A stretch of 16,997 nt of DNA from an uncultured Chloroflexota bacterium (GCA_903847005.1 CAINCM010000047.1:1-16997); one strand, 5' to 3'; positions 6,873-16,161 are shown, counted from the first letter of the stretch. Numbers and translations: made by a program. Notes: generated by a model not told the origin, from the letters alone.

Positions 6873-9773
6873 GTGGCACAGGAGAAGATCGTCATTCGCG
6901 GTGCCCGAGAGCACAATCTCAAGGGGATCGACCTCGAGATCCCTCGGGACAAGCTCGTCGTGGTGACCGGCATCTCTGGCTCCGGGAAGTCGAGCCTCGC
7001 CTTCGACACGATCTACGCCGAAGGGCAGCGCCGGTATGTGGAGAGCCTCTCGGCGTACGCGCGCCAATTCCTCGGACAGATGGAGAAGCCAGACGTCGAT
7101 CTGATCGACGGACTCTCGCCCGCGATCTCGATCGACCAGAAGGGCGCGTCTCGCAACCCGCGCTCGACCGTTGGGACAGTAACCGAGATCTGGGATCACC
7201 TGCGACTTCTCTACGCGCGCGCGGGCACGCCGCACTGTCCCAAGTGCGATCGCCCGATCAGCCGTGTCTCGCTCGACCACATCGTCGATGAGATCCTGCA
7301 GCTCCCAGACGGGACGCGCCTCCTTGTCCTCGGTCCGGTGCTACGCGACCGGAAGGGTGAAGGGGAGACCTTCTTCCATGCCGCCAGGAAGGCGGGCTTC
7401 AGTCGCGTCCGCGTCAACGGAACGCTCTACGATCTCGACGATGCGCCAAAACTCGACAAGAAGAAGCGACACAGCATCGAGGTGGTGGTCGACCGATTCG
7501 TCGTGCGCCGTCCGGTCGACGAGAAGGGTACGCCACTCCCGCCCGAGGATCGCAGCCGCCTCTCCGACTCGGTTGAAACGGCGCTGAAGCTCGGCGAAGG
7601 CCTGGTGATCATCTCCTCCGCCGCCGCGGAGGGATCGAAGCCGACGTTCGAGGAGCGACTTTTCAGCGAGAAGCTCGGCTGTCCGTATGACGGCACGGTC
7701 GTGGACGATCTCGAACCGCGCTCGTTCAGTTTCAACTCGCCGCATGGTGCGTGTCCCGAGTGCACCGGTCTCGGCTTCCGCCTCGAGGTAGATCCCGAGC
7801 GCGTGATCGACCCGGAGAAGTCGGTCCTCGAAGGCGGTCTCGTTCCCTGGTCGCGCTCACCGGAAGGGAGCTGGTACCTGAAGATCGTGACCGCGGCGAT
7901 GAAGGCGAAGAAGTGGAACCCGAAGACGCCGATCGGCGATCTGCCCGCCGCCGCGCTGGACTACCTGCTCAATGCGGAGCGCGAGGAGCGCTTCACCGTG
8001 ACCTACGAGAACTCCAGCTATCGCAACACCTACAAGGCCGCATTCGAGGGGATCATCGCAAACCTGGAGCGACGACACCGCGAGACCGATTCCGAACTGG
8101 TGCGAGTGGAGATCGAGCGTTACATGGTCAGTCGCCCGTGTCCAGAGTGCAAGGGTCGACGGCTAAAGCCCGAGATGCTGGCCGTTCGCGTCGCCGAGAA
8201 GAACATCGCCGAGGTTGCGGCGATGCCGATCGGCGAACTCGCACGCTGGGTCAGCGCGCTGACCCCGCTGCTCGGAGAGCGCGAACGAACGATCGCCAAG
8301 GCGATCGTCAAAGAGATCGCCGAGCGGGCCGGCTTTCTCGTGGATGTCGGATTGGACTACCTCACCGTAGATCGTGCCGCCACGACGCTCTCCGGCGGCG
8401 AGGCGCAGCGCATCCGCCTCGCCACGCAGATCGGATCGCGGCTTGTCGGGGTGCTCTACATCCTCGACGAGCCATCCATCGGGCTCCATCAGCGCGACAA
8501 TGCGCGACTGATCGCCACCCTGTTGCGGCTCCGCGACCTGGGGAACACGGTGCTGGTGGTGGAGCACGACGAGGAGACGATCCGCACCGCCGACTGGATC
8601 GTCGACATCGGTCCAGGAGCTGGCGAGCACGGAGGGAACGTCGTGGTGAACGGCACGCTGAAGGCGCTCACCGATGCAAAGGCTTCCACGACAGGCGCGT
8701 TCATCCGAGGCGATCGCGCCGTGAAGGTTCCGACCACACGTCGGAAGGGGAGTGGGAAGAGCATCGTGGTGCGGGGAGCGCGCGAGCACAACCTCAAGGG
8801 GCTCGACGTGGAGTTTCCACTCGGGCGCTTCATCGCGGTCACCGGAGTCTCTGGGAGCGGGAAGAGCACGTTGGTGACGGACATCTTGCAGAAGGCGATC
8901 GCTCGAAAGCTGCACGGGTCGAAAGAGCGGCCGGGGGCTCACGACCGTGTCACCGGCCTGGATCAGATCGACAAGGCCATCGAGATCGATCAGAGCCCGA
9001 TCGGACGCACGCCACGTTCCAACCCCGCCACGTACGTCGGCCTCTTCACGCCGATTCGCGAACTGTTCGCGGCAACGCAGGAGGCACGACTTCGGGGCTA
9101 CTCTGCTGGCCGTTTCTCCTTCAACGTGAAGGGCGGCCGTTGCGAGACCTGCGCGGGCGACGGCATCCTCCAGATCGAAATGCAGTTCCTTCCCGACGTC
9201 TATGTCCCGTGCGAAACCTGCCGAGGAAAGCGCTACAACCGTGAAGCGCTCGACGTCACCTGGAAGGGCATGACGATCGCCGATGTGCTCGAGCTTCAGG
9301 TTCAAGACGCGCTGGAGCGCTTTGACGCGATCCCTGCCATCCGCAATCGGTTGCAGACGTTGGTCGAGGTGGGCCTCGGCTATCTGAGGCTCGGCCAGCC
9401 GGCAACGACACTCTCTGGTGGCGAAGCGCAGCGCATCAAGCTCGCCACCGAGCTTGCGCGTCGCTCCACCGGGCGGACGGTCTACATCCTCGACGAGCCA
9501 ACCACCGGCCTACATTTTGCCGATGTCGAGCGGCTCCTCGACGTTCTGCACCGACTCGTGGATGGCGGAAACAGTGTCATCGTCATCGAGCACAACCTCG
9601 ATGTGATCAAGACAGCCGACTGGGTGATCGACCTTGGGCCGGAGGGCGGAGATCGAGGGGGCGAGTTGATCGCCGAGGGGACGCCAGAGCAGGTGGCGAA
9701 AACCAAGGCGAGCCACACGGGTCGCTACCTTGCGTTGGCGCTGCGCGGTGAACCGATCCGGTCGCTGGAGTAG
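6873..9773 (+). CDS. uvrA: Excinuclease ABC subunit A
   Basis: UvrA is the dimeric ATPase that scans DNA for bulky lesions and delivers UvrB. The 966-residue length is typical. The protein has two tandem ABC halves that begin alike ([11 protein letters not shown] in the second, nearly the same in the first). Walker A motifs GISGSGKS (33-40) and GVSGSGKS (in the second half) are intact. LSGGEAQRI signatures lie near 506 and 847, each followed by LDEPS or LDEPT. Cysteine pairs sit at 122/125 and 423/426, and the C-terminal damage-sensing zinc module is complete (C757, C760, C780, C783). The zinc site in the first half is unusual: C294 and C297 are present, but the partner pair reads C270-P-Y-D273, with Asp where Cys is usual. 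The GTG start 1 base after the uvrB stop, with a good ribosome binding site, indicates a uvrBA operon. Confidence 0.98.
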   Translation: MAQEKIVIRGAREHNLKGIDLEIPRDKLVVVTGISGSGKSSLAFDTIYAEGQRRYVESLSAYARQFLGQMEKPDVDLIDGLSPAISIDQKGASRNPRSTVGTVTEIWDHLRLLYARAGTPHCPKCDRPISRVSLDHIVDEILQLPDGTRLLVLGPVLRDRKGEGETFFHAARKAGFSRVRVNGTLYDLDDAPKLDKKKRHSIEVVVDRFVVRRPVDEKGTPLPPEDRSRLSDSVETALKLGEGLVIISSAAAEGSKPTFEERLFSEKLGCPYDGTVVDDLEPRSFSFNSPHGACPECTGLGFRLEVDPERVIDPEKSVLEGGLVPWSRSPEGSWYLKIVTAAMKAKKWNPKTPIGDLPAAALDYLLNAEREERFTVTYENSSYRNTYKAAFEGIIANLERRHRETDSELVRVEIERYMVSRPCPECKGRRLKPEMLAVRVAEKNIAEVAAMPIGELARWVSALTPLLGERERTIAKAIVKEIAERAGFLVDVGLDYLTVDRAATTLSGGEAQRIRLATQIGSRLVGVLYILDEPSIGLHQRDNARLIATLLRLRDLGNTVLVVEHDEETIRTADWIVDIGPGAGEHGGNVVVNGTLKALTDAKASTTGAFIRGDRAVKVPTTRRKGSGKSIVVRGAREHNLKGLDVEFPLGRFIAVTGVSGSGKSTLVTDILQKAIARKLHGSKERPGAHDRVTGLDQIDKAIEIDQSPIGRTPRSNPATYVGLFTPIRELFAATQEARLRGYSAGRFSFNVKGGRCETCAGDGILQIEMQFLPDVYVPCETCRGKRYNREALDVTWKGMTIADVLELQVQDALERFDAIPAIRNRLQTLVEVGLGYLRLGQPATTLSGGEAQRIKLATELARRSTGRTVYILDEPTTGLHFADVERLLDVLHRLVDGGNSVIVIEHNLDVIKTADWVIDLGPEGGDRGGELIAEGTPEQVAKTKASHTGRYLALALRGEPIRSLE
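9767..9770 (+). promoter_or_regulatory. Shine-Dalgarno site for the small ORF after uvrA
   Basis: GGAG lies 5 bases before the ATG at 9776 and overlaps the end of uvrA. Its spacing supports real translation of the small ORF. Confidence 0.6.
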
Positions 9774-9775
9774 CC

Positions 9776-10123
9776 ATGGCCGAGGCTGAGATCCCTCGAC
9801 ACGCCGACGAACAGCTGGACCAGGCGGGACTGCAGGCGGCACTCCTCGTGGAGCAGGTGATGCGTGCGCTCCCGACCGAACCGCTTCGAGTGAGGTTCGC
9901 CTCGCTGGCGAGACACGCCGCGCAGCTGCGGGACGCCAGCGGCGACACGCTGCGGAAGAGCGCTGTCGCAACGCGTGCCGCGCTCGGCCCGGGTGACGGG
10001 CTCGCAGATTACGTGGAGCCGCGCCTCGCCGCGGCACTTCGCGAGGCACTCGATGAGGTGCTGCGAATACTGAACCGACGCGCCGCGCACCGGATGCGTC
10101 CGGTACGGCGCGCGGACGCATAG
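9776..10123 (+). CDS. Small helical protein of unknown function inside the uvr operon
   Basis: I do not recognise this 115-residue protein. It begins 2 bases after the uvrA stop, has a good ribosome binding site, and ends 5 bases before the uvrC start. It thus exactly fills the gap between two excinuclease genes, and a chance ORF there is unlikely. The sequence is Ala/Leu/Arg/Glu-rich with no Cys, no signal peptide and no membrane segment. It reads as about four amphipathic helices (roughly residues 8-31, 34-52, 55-69 and 73-103) with short Gly/Pro/Asp breaks, ending in a basic tail (RMRPVRRADA). A helical-bundle partner or regulator is one inference. The basic end could touch nucleic acid or acidic partners. 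No catalytic motif is visible, and I assign no function. Confidence 0.75.
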   Translation: MAEAEIPRHADEQLDQAGLQAALLVEQVMRALPTEPLRVRFASLARHAAQLRDASGDTLRKSAVATRAALGPGDGLADYVEPRLAAALREALDEVLRILNRRAAHRMRPVRRADA

Positions 10124-10128
10124 GCGCA

Positions 10129-11985
10129 ATGGTTCCCGAGGCAATCTCCGCTGCGCTGAAGGTGCTGCCGGACGCACCCGGCGTCTACCTCTTCTCAGAT
10201 TCGGACGGGAAGATCATCTACGTGGGGAAGGCGTCGCGGCTCACCCAGCGCGTTCGGAGCTACTGGCACGCAAACTCGATGCCCGGGGCGCACCGCATCC
10301 GCGATGCGATCGACCAGGTCGCCTCACTGGAGTGGACGGTGACCGACTCGGTGAAGGAGGCGCTCCTTCTCGAGGCGACACTCATTCGAAAGCATCTTCC
10401 GCGCTACAACGTTCGGCTGCGCGACGATCGCGGATACCCCTACATCCGCGTCACCCCCGGGCCGTACCCGCGCGTCGAGCGGACACGACGCATCGTGCGC
10501 GATGGCTCGCGATACTTCGGACCGTACACGGGGTTCGCAGCGGTGAGCACCGCGATGGAAGCGGCACGCCGCCTCTTTCAGTTCCGAACCTGCGAGATCT
10601 CGATTACCGAGGAGCAGCGCGCGCTCGAACGTCCGTGCCTTCTCTTTCACCTGAAACGCTGCCAGGCGCCATGTCTGGGAAACGTGGCCGTTGCGGAGTA
10701 CGCCGCAGAGATCAACGGCCTCGAGCTCTTCCTGGGCGGCAGATCTCGAGGTGCGATCACCGTGCTGCAGCATCAGATGGATCGTGCCAGCGAACGAGAG
10801 GCGTTCGAGGATGCGGCACGCCTGCGGGACGCGATTCGCGCGCTGGAGGAGAGCTTCGAGGCGCAGCGCGTCGCACCGGCGGGACGACCCGACGAGGACA
10901 TCCTGGGGATCGCACGACACGGTGACCGTGCGGCCATCGCCTGCTTCCAGATCCGAGACGCGGCGCTCGTCGGTCGCGATGTGCACCGTCTCGACGGCAA
11001 AGGCGCGAGCGACGAAGAGCTCCTCACGGCGTTCGTGAGCCAGTACTACGCTCGCGCAGGTGAGATCCCGCCGTCCATTGCGACGGCGGTCGAGATCGAC
11101 GATGTCGAGACCGCCTCGTTCCTATCCGCACGTCGCGAGGCACGCGTCGAACTTCGTGTGCCGCACCGCGGCGATCGCGTCCGCCTTCTGCGCCTTGCCG
11201 AGCGAAACGCCTTGGAAGCGTTGATTCGAAGCGAAGCGGAGGACGACGCCGATCGCGAGCGCGCCGAAGCCGCACTTTCCGCACTCACCGCTGCACTGAA
11301 CCTGGTCGGCCCACCGGAGCGTATCGAGTGCACCGACGTCTCGACGATCCAGGGTTCGTTCACCGTCGCTTCGCTCGCGGTTGCCCAGGGCGGGCGGCTC
11401 GCACCAAAGGAGTACCGTCGCTTCAAGATCAAAGGGGTGCACGGGCAGGATGATTTTGCCGCGCACAGCGAAGCGCTGACGCGCCGATTTGCACGGAGTG
11501 CGGTGTCGGGCGCCGAGAGGGCGGGTGAGGCTGAGGCGCGTGCCTGGGCGCTTCCCGATCTTCTGGTGATCGACGGTGGTCGTGGACAGGTGTCGGCAGC
11601 CGCAGCCGTCCTCGCCTCGGCGGGTCTCACGATCCCGCTGATCGGGCTTGCGAAGGAGCGCGAGGAGATCTGGTTCCCCGAAGCTACGTCGCCGCTCCTC
11701 TTGCCTGCGACCGACCCTGGCCTGCGCCTCTTGCAGCGGCTTCGAGACGAGGCTCATCGCTTCGCCATCGGCTATCACCGCATGCTGCGCAGCCGAGCCG
11801 CAACCGAGAGTCGACTGGACAGCATTCGGGGCCTTGGCCCGACTCGCCGCAAGGCGCTCCTCCGGCACTTCGGCTCCGTCGCGGGCATTGCCGCGGCAAG
11901 CGAAGCGGAGATCGCCGCCGTTCCCGGCGTCGGCCCGCGTCTCGCCGCAACCGTCGTCGCCGCCCTCGCAGCTGACCGACGCTGA
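10129..11985 (+). CDS. uvrC: Excinuclease ABC subunit C
   Basis: UvrC makes the 3' and then the 5' incision around a UvrB-marked lesion. The 618-residue protein has the full family layout. The N-terminal GIY-YIG nuclease (about 15-95) includes PGVYLF and IIYVGKA and makes the 3' cut. Four cysteines (C155, C170, C178, C182) match the spacing of the iron-sulfur cluster ligands known in E. coli UvrC. A UVR domain (about 204-240) binds UvrB. The RNase H-like 5' nuclease has its candidate triad in place: D403 (CTDVS), D482 (VIDGG) and H543 (EAHRF). A C-terminal double helix-hairpin-helix (about 560-618) binds DNA. The ATG at 10129 has only a weak AGG 4 bases upstream and may depend on coupling from the small ORF. 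The enzyme appears complete and active. Confidence 0.98.
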   Translation: MVPEAISAALKVLPDAPGVYLFSDSDGKIIYVGKASRLTQRVRSYWHANSMPGAHRIRDAIDQVASLEWTVTDSVKEALLLEATLIRKHLPRYNVRLRDDRGYPYIRVTPGPYPRVERTRRIVRDGSRYFGPYTGFAAVSTAMEAARRLFQFRTCEISITEEQRALERPCLLFHLKRCQAPCLGNVAVAEYAAEINGLELFLGGRSRGAITVLQHQMDRASEREAFEDAARLRDAIRALEESFEAQRVAPAGRPDEDILGIARHGDRAAIACFQIRDAALVGRDVHRLDGKGASDEELLTAFVSQYYARAGEIPPSIATAVEIDDVETASFLSARREARVELRVPHRGDRVRLLRLAERNALEALIRSEAEDDADRERAEAALSALTAALNLVGPPERIECTDVSTIQGSFTVASLAVAQGGRLAPKEYRRFKIKGVHGQDDFAAHSEALTRRFARSAVSGAERAGEAEARAWALPDLLVIDGGRGQVSAAAAVLASAGLTIPLIGLAKEREEIWFPEATSPLLLPATDPGLRLLQRLRDEAHRFAIGYHRMLRSRAATESRLDSIRGLGPTRRKALLRHFGSVAGIAAASEAEIAAVPGVGPRLAATVVAALAADRR

Positions 11986-11998
11986 ACGTCACCCCTGC

Positions 11999-12004
11999 TA
12001 GGAT
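11999..12004 (+). promoter_or_regulatory. Putative -10 element of a leaderless secD promoter
   Basis: TAGGAT matches TANNNT and lies in the 26-base uvrC-secD gap, ending 7 bases before the secD ATG at 12012. There is no Shine-Dalgarno sequence, so a leaderless message is the natural reading. No clear -35 hexamer is present at 16-18 bases. Confidence 0.5.
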
Positions 12005-12011
12005 TCGTCAG

Positions 12012-13394
12012 ATGCGCAAGTTCACGCCCTACATGATCCTGGCCGTCGGTCTCCTCGCCTTGGCGATCGACCTCCTCCCGAACCTTCGACTACCTGACAG
12101 CCGCGCCCCTGAGGGGACGCGACTCATCGAGACGAAGCTCGGCCTCGACCTGCGCGGCGGACTCCGCGTGGAGTACCAGGTGCAGCCGGTCGAAGGTGTG
12201 GTCGCCACACCAGCGGATGTCGCCACCATTCGGGACATCATCGAGCGGCGCGTGAACTCGACCGGCGTCGCCGAGCCGCTCGTCCAGACACAGGGGAGCG
12301 ACCGCATCATCGTGGAGCTTCCGGGCGTGAGCGACCCGGATGCGATTCGCGCCCTCCTCGGCACGACCGGTCGACTGGACTTCGTCCCACTTCCACCTGA
12401 AACCTACGGATCTGTCGACATCGGAACGGGTCAGGCCACGCCAGGGACCACGCCAGTTCCAGCACAGGGAGCGCCCCTCGGCGACGACACGCTCACCCCA
12501 CTCTTCTCCGGCGACCAGATCGCAAGTTCCAGCGTGGCAACAGACGATGTGGGACAACGCGTCGTCGCGTTCACGTTGAAGCCAGAGGGGGCCGACCTCT
12601 TCGCCACATACACGAGTGAGAACCTGGGCTCCTACTTTGCGATCGTGATCGACGGCACGGTGGTCTCGGCGCCATACATCCAGAGCGCGATCACCGGCGG
12701 CGAGGGGCAGATCAGTGGGGGCGGTGGAGCGGGTTTCGCCTTCGAAGAAGCGAACAGCCTTGTGACGATCCTGAAGTTCGGCTCGCTCCCGTTCCCAATC
12801 GCCGAGATCGGCGTGACCGATGTCAAGGCAACGCTCGGCGCCGCGTTCCTCGGCCAAGCACTCTTCGCCGGGGCAGTCGGCATCCTTCTTGTCTTCCTCT
12901 TCATGCTCTTCCACTATCGACTCGCCGGAGCGGTCGCCTCGGTGGCGCTGGTCTTCTACATGCTGATCGTCCTGGCCCTCTTCCGCCTCGTGCCCGTCAC
13001 GCTGACGCTGGCCGGCATCGCGGGATTCGTCCTCTCCATCGGCATGGCGGTAGATGCGAACATCTTGATCTTCGAGCGCACGAAGGAGGAGCTGCGCGTC
13101 GGCAAGGGCATCGTCCCCGCCGTCGAAGCGGGATTCAGCCGCGCCTGGAACTCCATCCTCGATTCGAACGTCTCGAGCCTGATCACGGCATTCATCCTCT
13201 TCTACTTCGGATCATCCACGATCAAGGGCTTCGCACTGGTTCTCATCATCGGTGTGCTCTGCTCGATGTTCACCGCGATCACGGTCACGCGCATCATCTT
13301 GCGGGCGGTGATCAGCCGGCCCCGGTTCGCCTCTCCCTATCTCTATGGCGTCGCAAAGGGCGATCTCGAGGCGACGGAGGCGGCCCGTGGATAA
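12012..13394 (+). CDS. secD: Protein translocase subunit SecD
   Basis: SecD works with SecF in the inner membrane and uses the proton-motive force to pull exported proteins out of SecYEG. The 460-residue protein begins with a membrane segment (about 7-25), followed by the conserved LGLDLRGGL motif and the periplasmic P1 region, where VNSTGVAEPLVQ and IIVELPG are typical. A Thr/Pro/Gly-rich loop (about 135-158) links P1 to the ISGG hairpin and the KFGSLPFPI segment. Five further membrane segments (about 270-445) follow and carry the conserved D348 of the VDANILIFER motif, implicated in proton transfer. The protein is shorter than E. coli SecD (615 residues), as is common outside Proteobacteria. 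The ATG has no ribosome binding site but does have a -10-like box at leaderless distance. The stop overlaps the secF start by 8 bases. Confidence 0.97.
   Translation: MRKFTPYMILAVGLLALAIDLLPNLRLPDSRAPEGTRLIETKLGLDLRGGLRVEYQVQPVEGVVATPADVATIRDIIERRVNSTGVAEPLVQTQGSDRIIVELPGVSDPDAIRALLGTTGRLDFVPLPPETYGSVDIGTGQATPGTTPVPAQGAPLGDDTLTPLFSGDQIASSSVATDDVGQRVVAFTLKPEGADLFATYTSENLGSYFAIVIDGTVVSAPYIQSAITGGEGQISGGGGAGFAFEEANSLVTILKFGSLPFPIAEIGVTDVKATLGAAFLGQALFAGAVGILLVFLFMLFHYRLAGAVASVALVFYMLIVLALFRLVPVTLTLAGIAGFVLSIGMAVDANILIFERTKEELRVGKGIVPAVEAGFSRAWNSILDSNVSSLITAFILFYFGSSTIKGFALVLIIGVLCSMFTAITVTRIILRAVISRPRFASPYLYGVAKGDLEATEAARG
13376..13380 (+). promoter_or_regulatory. Shine-Dalgarno site for secF
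   Basis: GGAGG lies 6 bases before the GTG at 13387 and sets the secF start there, not at the in-frame ATG at 13345. The extra residues from 13345 would be an Arg-rich run with no counterpart in SecF proteins. Confidence 0.8.
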
Positions 13395-14349
13395 GATCAT
13401 TGCGCGCAAGCGCTGGTTCTTCATCTTCTCGCTGCTCCTCACCATCCCCGGACTCGGCTTCATCGTTGCGACGCCGTTCAGCGGCGGCGACGTCGGGCTG
13501 AAGTTTTCGGTGGAGTTCACCGGTGGAACCGTTTGGGAGTTCAAGCTGGCGGAGTCGGCAAACCCGGCGGCCATTCGTGAAGCGGTCGTCTCCGCGGGGC
13601 ATCCGGAGGCCCGAGTCACCGCGGGCGAGGGCGGCTTCTACGTTCTTCGCACCAAACCGCTCGACCTGCAGTCTGGGAGCGACCTCGATCCTTCGCAGCC
13701 AGCAGGCGCGGAGCTGGCGTCGATCCGTGCCGCCATCGTGTCAGCCGTCGGTCCGATCTCAGAAGAGGGCTCGCTCTCGACCGTCGGACCGGTGATCAGC
13801 CAGGACCTCACGCAACAGGCGCTCTTGCTCGTCGTTCTCGGCTCGCTCGGGATCGTGTTGTGGATGACCTACCGATTCCGAAACGTCCGCTTCGGCGCGG
13901 CGGCGCTCGTGGCCCTGCTCCACGATGTCATCGTGACCGTTGGCTTCTTTGCGGTGACGGGCACGTTCTTCAACGTGGAGATCGACGCGCTCTTCATCAC
14001 TGCCATGCTCACGATCATCGGCTTCTCGGTCCATGACACGATCGTGGTGTTCGACCGCGTACGCGAGAATCTCGCCCGCTATGCAGGCGCGCCGTTTGCG
14101 GACATCGTGAATCACTCGATCGTCCAGACCATGGGTCGCTCCCTGAACACAACCGCAACGGTGCTGATCACCCTGTTGGCCCTGCTCGTGTTCGCGGGTG
14201 GTTCGATCCGTACGTTCGTCCTCGCCCTCTTCGTCGGCATCCTCTCCGGAACCTACTCATCGATCTTCAATGCCAGCCCGCTGCTGGTCTGGTGGGAAGA
14301 GCGCATTGCGGCGCGAAAGAGTTCGCCGAGCGCACGTCGAACCGGCTAG
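13387..14349 (+). CDS. secF: Protein translocase subunit SecF
   Basis: SecF is the partner of SecD in the proton-driven export motor. From the GTG the protein has 320 residues, the usual SecF size. It has a first membrane segment at about 8-28, a short periplasmic domain opening with the conserved SVEFTGG motif, and five more membrane segments in the C-terminal half. The conserved HDTIVVFDRVREN block (H216, D217) is intact, as is the RSLNTT motif that marks the family. The 8-base overlap with secD and the strong GGAGG upstream show co-translation. YajC, often next to secD, is not in this window. Confidence 0.97.
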   Translation: MDKIIARKRWFFIFSLLLTIPGLGFIVATPFSGGDVGLKFSVEFTGGTVWEFKLAESANPAAIREAVVSAGHPEARVTAGEGGFYVLRTKPLDLQSGSDLDPSQPAGAELASIRAAIVSAVGPISEEGSLSTVGPVISQDLTQQALLLVVLGSLGIVLWMTYRFRNVRFGAAALVALLHDVIVTVGFFAVTGTFFNVEIDALFITAMLTIIGFSVHDTIVVFDRVRENLARYAGAPFADIVNHSIVQTMGRSLNTTATVLITLLALLVFAGGSIRTFVLALFVGILSGTYSSIFNASPLLVWWEERIAARKSSPSARRTG

Positions 14350-14367
14350 CGTGGCGTCGGGTTCACG

Positions 14368-16161
14368 ATGAGCCCCGCCCCTTCACGTAGCCGAATCGAT
14401 GCCCAACGTCGTTGGCGCGTCGAAACCCCAGAACGCGAACTGGTGCACGCGCTCCGCCACACGCTGAACGCGATCGAGATGCGGGACGAGCTGCGCGATT
14501 CGCTGGCCGAACTCCTTGCGTTGCGGCGCCTGCGTGAACCAGAGGAGGTCCAGCGGTTCCTCGACCCACGAGACCGCACTCTGCACCCGCCGGAGCTTCT
14601 GCCAGACGCGCCCGGACTGATCGCCCGGCTGCGCGCCGCGGGTGAGGCGGGGGAACCGATCCTCGTGGTCGGCGATTTCGACGCAGACGGGCTCACCGGC
14701 GCCGCGATCATGATCCGCGCGCTGCGTGCGATCGGTGCGATCGCCGAGGGCTACATCCCGCATCGCGACAGCGATGGCCACGGGATACCAGAGGGGGCGC
14801 TCCAGGCGGCGGCAGAGGATGGCGTGGAGTTGATCTTGGCGGTTGACTGTGGAACGGGGGACCGCGAGCGCGTCGCGGAGGCTCTGGATGCGGGGATCCT
14901 GGTGGGTATCATCGATCACCACGCGGTCCCAGACGACCCTGCAAAGGCGGCATGGCTGGTCAATCCGAATCGGCCAGACGCGACCTACCCATTCCCACAC
15001 CTGGCAGGGAGCGGTCTCGCCTTCAAGGTTGCGCAGGGGATCCTTGCCGATCATGAGGATCGGCGCACGCTCCTTGGCGAACTCTCGGTCCTCGCAATGA
15101 TCGGCGGCGTTGCCGATATGGTGCCGATTGCTGATGAGTTTCGCGTGATCGTGCGCTCGGCGCTCAAGGTGCTCAACGGCGCAGGGCGAATCCCAGTCGG
15201 TGTGCAGGCCCTGCTTGCGAGTGCCGGTGCGGAGCGTCCACATCGAGTGGAGGTGGTCGGCTTTGCGCTCGCGCCGCGAATCAATGCGGCAGGTCGCATC
15301 GGCGACGCACGTCCAGCACTCGACCTTCTGACAACCGACGATCCGGAAGAGGCGGCGCAGATCGCCGCCCAGCTGGAGTCGCTGAACCAGGAGCGGCGCG
15401 ACATCTCACGAGACGCACTCGAGGCGGCGCGCAGAGCGCTCGGCGCCGATGGGTCCACCCCTCCGGACCACACGCGCGCGCGGATCGAGCCGACGCTCGT
15501 GGCGGTCTCTGGCCACTGGCCGCCCGGAGTGCTCGGCCTCGTTGCCGGGCGACTCGCAGACGAGTTTGGCCGCCCAGCACTCGTGGCGTGCGTCGACGAC
15601 AACGAGAGCGACTCATCTCTTGTCCGATGTTCGATCCGTGCCCCGCACGGCTTCTCGGTGGCGGCCGCGTTGGGACGCGTCTCAGCTCGACTGATCCGTC
15701 ACGGTGGGCATGATGGAGCCGGGGGCTGTACGCTGCGACGAACAGAGTGGGATGCGCTCCTGAAAGATCTGGCAGAGGCGTTCGCATCTCAGGGAGCCGG
15801 GCAAGAGCCGGTCTTCTCGGTCGACCTCGAGCCGAGCGTTGGACGGCGCTCACCCCAGGCGCTCGCCACTCTGGTGGATCACCTTGCGCCAACCGGGGTC
15901 GGGAATCCAGACCCGCTCTTTCTCTTCCGCGGCATCAGCCTCACAGGCGTGCGCCTTGTCGGCGATGGAAGGCACGCCCGCCTCTCACTCGAGATCGACG
16001 GCGGTCGCACAGAGGCGATCGCGTTCGGTCGAGCAGACGCCGCGGGCCACGAGGGCGGCAGCGTCGATCTCGTTGCACGAGTGGCACAACGCACATACCG
16101 GGGATCGGAGAGGGTCGAGTTGCACGTGGTCGACCTGCAGACGTCGGAGGCGAGTGGATGA
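14368..16161 (+). CDS. recJ: Single-stranded-DNA-specific 5'-3' exonuclease RecJ
   Basis: RecJ degrades single-stranded DNA from the 5' end in recombination, mismatch and base-excision repair. The 597-residue protein has the DHH phosphoesterase core: motif I GDFDADG (D103, D105, D107), motif II VDCGT (D160), motif III DHH (D183, H184, H185) and the aspartate of GGVADMVP (D250). These would bind the two catalytic metals. RINAAGRI (304-311) is the usual motif V. The DHHA1 domain follows, with PPGVLGLVAGRL and RHGGHDGAGG (444-453), then the OB-fold region with GVGNPDPLF. An opening RWRV...FLDPRD region resembles the usual RecJ N-terminus. The ATG at 14368 has no good ribosome binding site, and a TAGCGT hexamer at 14347 is 15 bases away, so the initiation signal is unclear. 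The stop overlaps the next gene as ATGA. Confidence 0.96.
   Translation: MSPAPSRSRIDAQRRWRVETPERELVHALRHTLNAIEMRDELRDSLAELLALRRLREPEEVQRFLDPRDRTLHPPELLPDAPGLIARLRAAGEAGEPILVVGDFDADGLTGAAIMIRALRAIGAIAEGYIPHRDSDGHGIPEGALQAAAEDGVELILAVDCGTGDRERVAEALDAGILVGIIDHHAVPDDPAKAAWLVNPNRPDATYPFPHLAGSGLAFKVAQGILADHEDRRTLLGELSVLAMIGGVADMVPIADEFRVIVRSALKVLNGAGRIPVGVQALLASAGAERPHRVEVVGFALAPRINAAGRIGDARPALDLLTTDDPEEAAQIAAQLESLNQERRDISRDALEAARRALGADGSTPPDHTRARIEPTLVAVSGHWPPGVLGLVAGRLADEFGRPALVACVDDNESDSSLVRCSIRAPHGFSVAAALGRVSARLIRHGGHDGAGGCTLRRTEWDALLKDLAEAFASQGAGQEPVFSVDLEPSVGRRSPQALATLVDHLAPTGVGNPDPLFLFRGISLTGVRLVGDGRHARLSLEIDGGRTEAIAFGRADAAGHEGGSVDLVARVAQRTYRGSERVELHVVDLQTSEASG
16146..16150 (+). promoter_or_regulatory. 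Shine-Dalgarno site for the propeller gene
   Basis: GGAGG lies 7 bases before the ATG at 16158, inside the last codons of recJ. It supports that start and coupled translation with recJ. Confidence 0.75.

Noticed and set aside
7751..9244. Plus-strand open frame of 497 codons in a second frame of uvrA
   Set aside because: Its translation is an Arg-rich, low-complexity frame shadow of uvrA.
8163..9305. Minus-strand open frame of 380 codons opposite uvrA
   Set aside because: It is a shadow of strongly conserved uvrA codons; the translation resembles no family.
11986..12011. Terminator in the uvrC-secD gap
   Set aside because: The gap is 26 bases with no stem-loop followed by a T-run; I saw no intrinsic terminator in any gap of the window.
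13345..13386. Upstream ATG start for SecF
   Set aside because: It would add an Arg-rich run and lacks a good ribosome binding site; the GTG at 13387 has GGAGG 6 bases upstream.
14347..14352. TAGCGT as a -10 box for recJ
   Set aside because: It is 15 bases before the ATG, so it is not at leaderless distance, it includes the secF stop codon, and no -35 supports it. Too weak to annotate.
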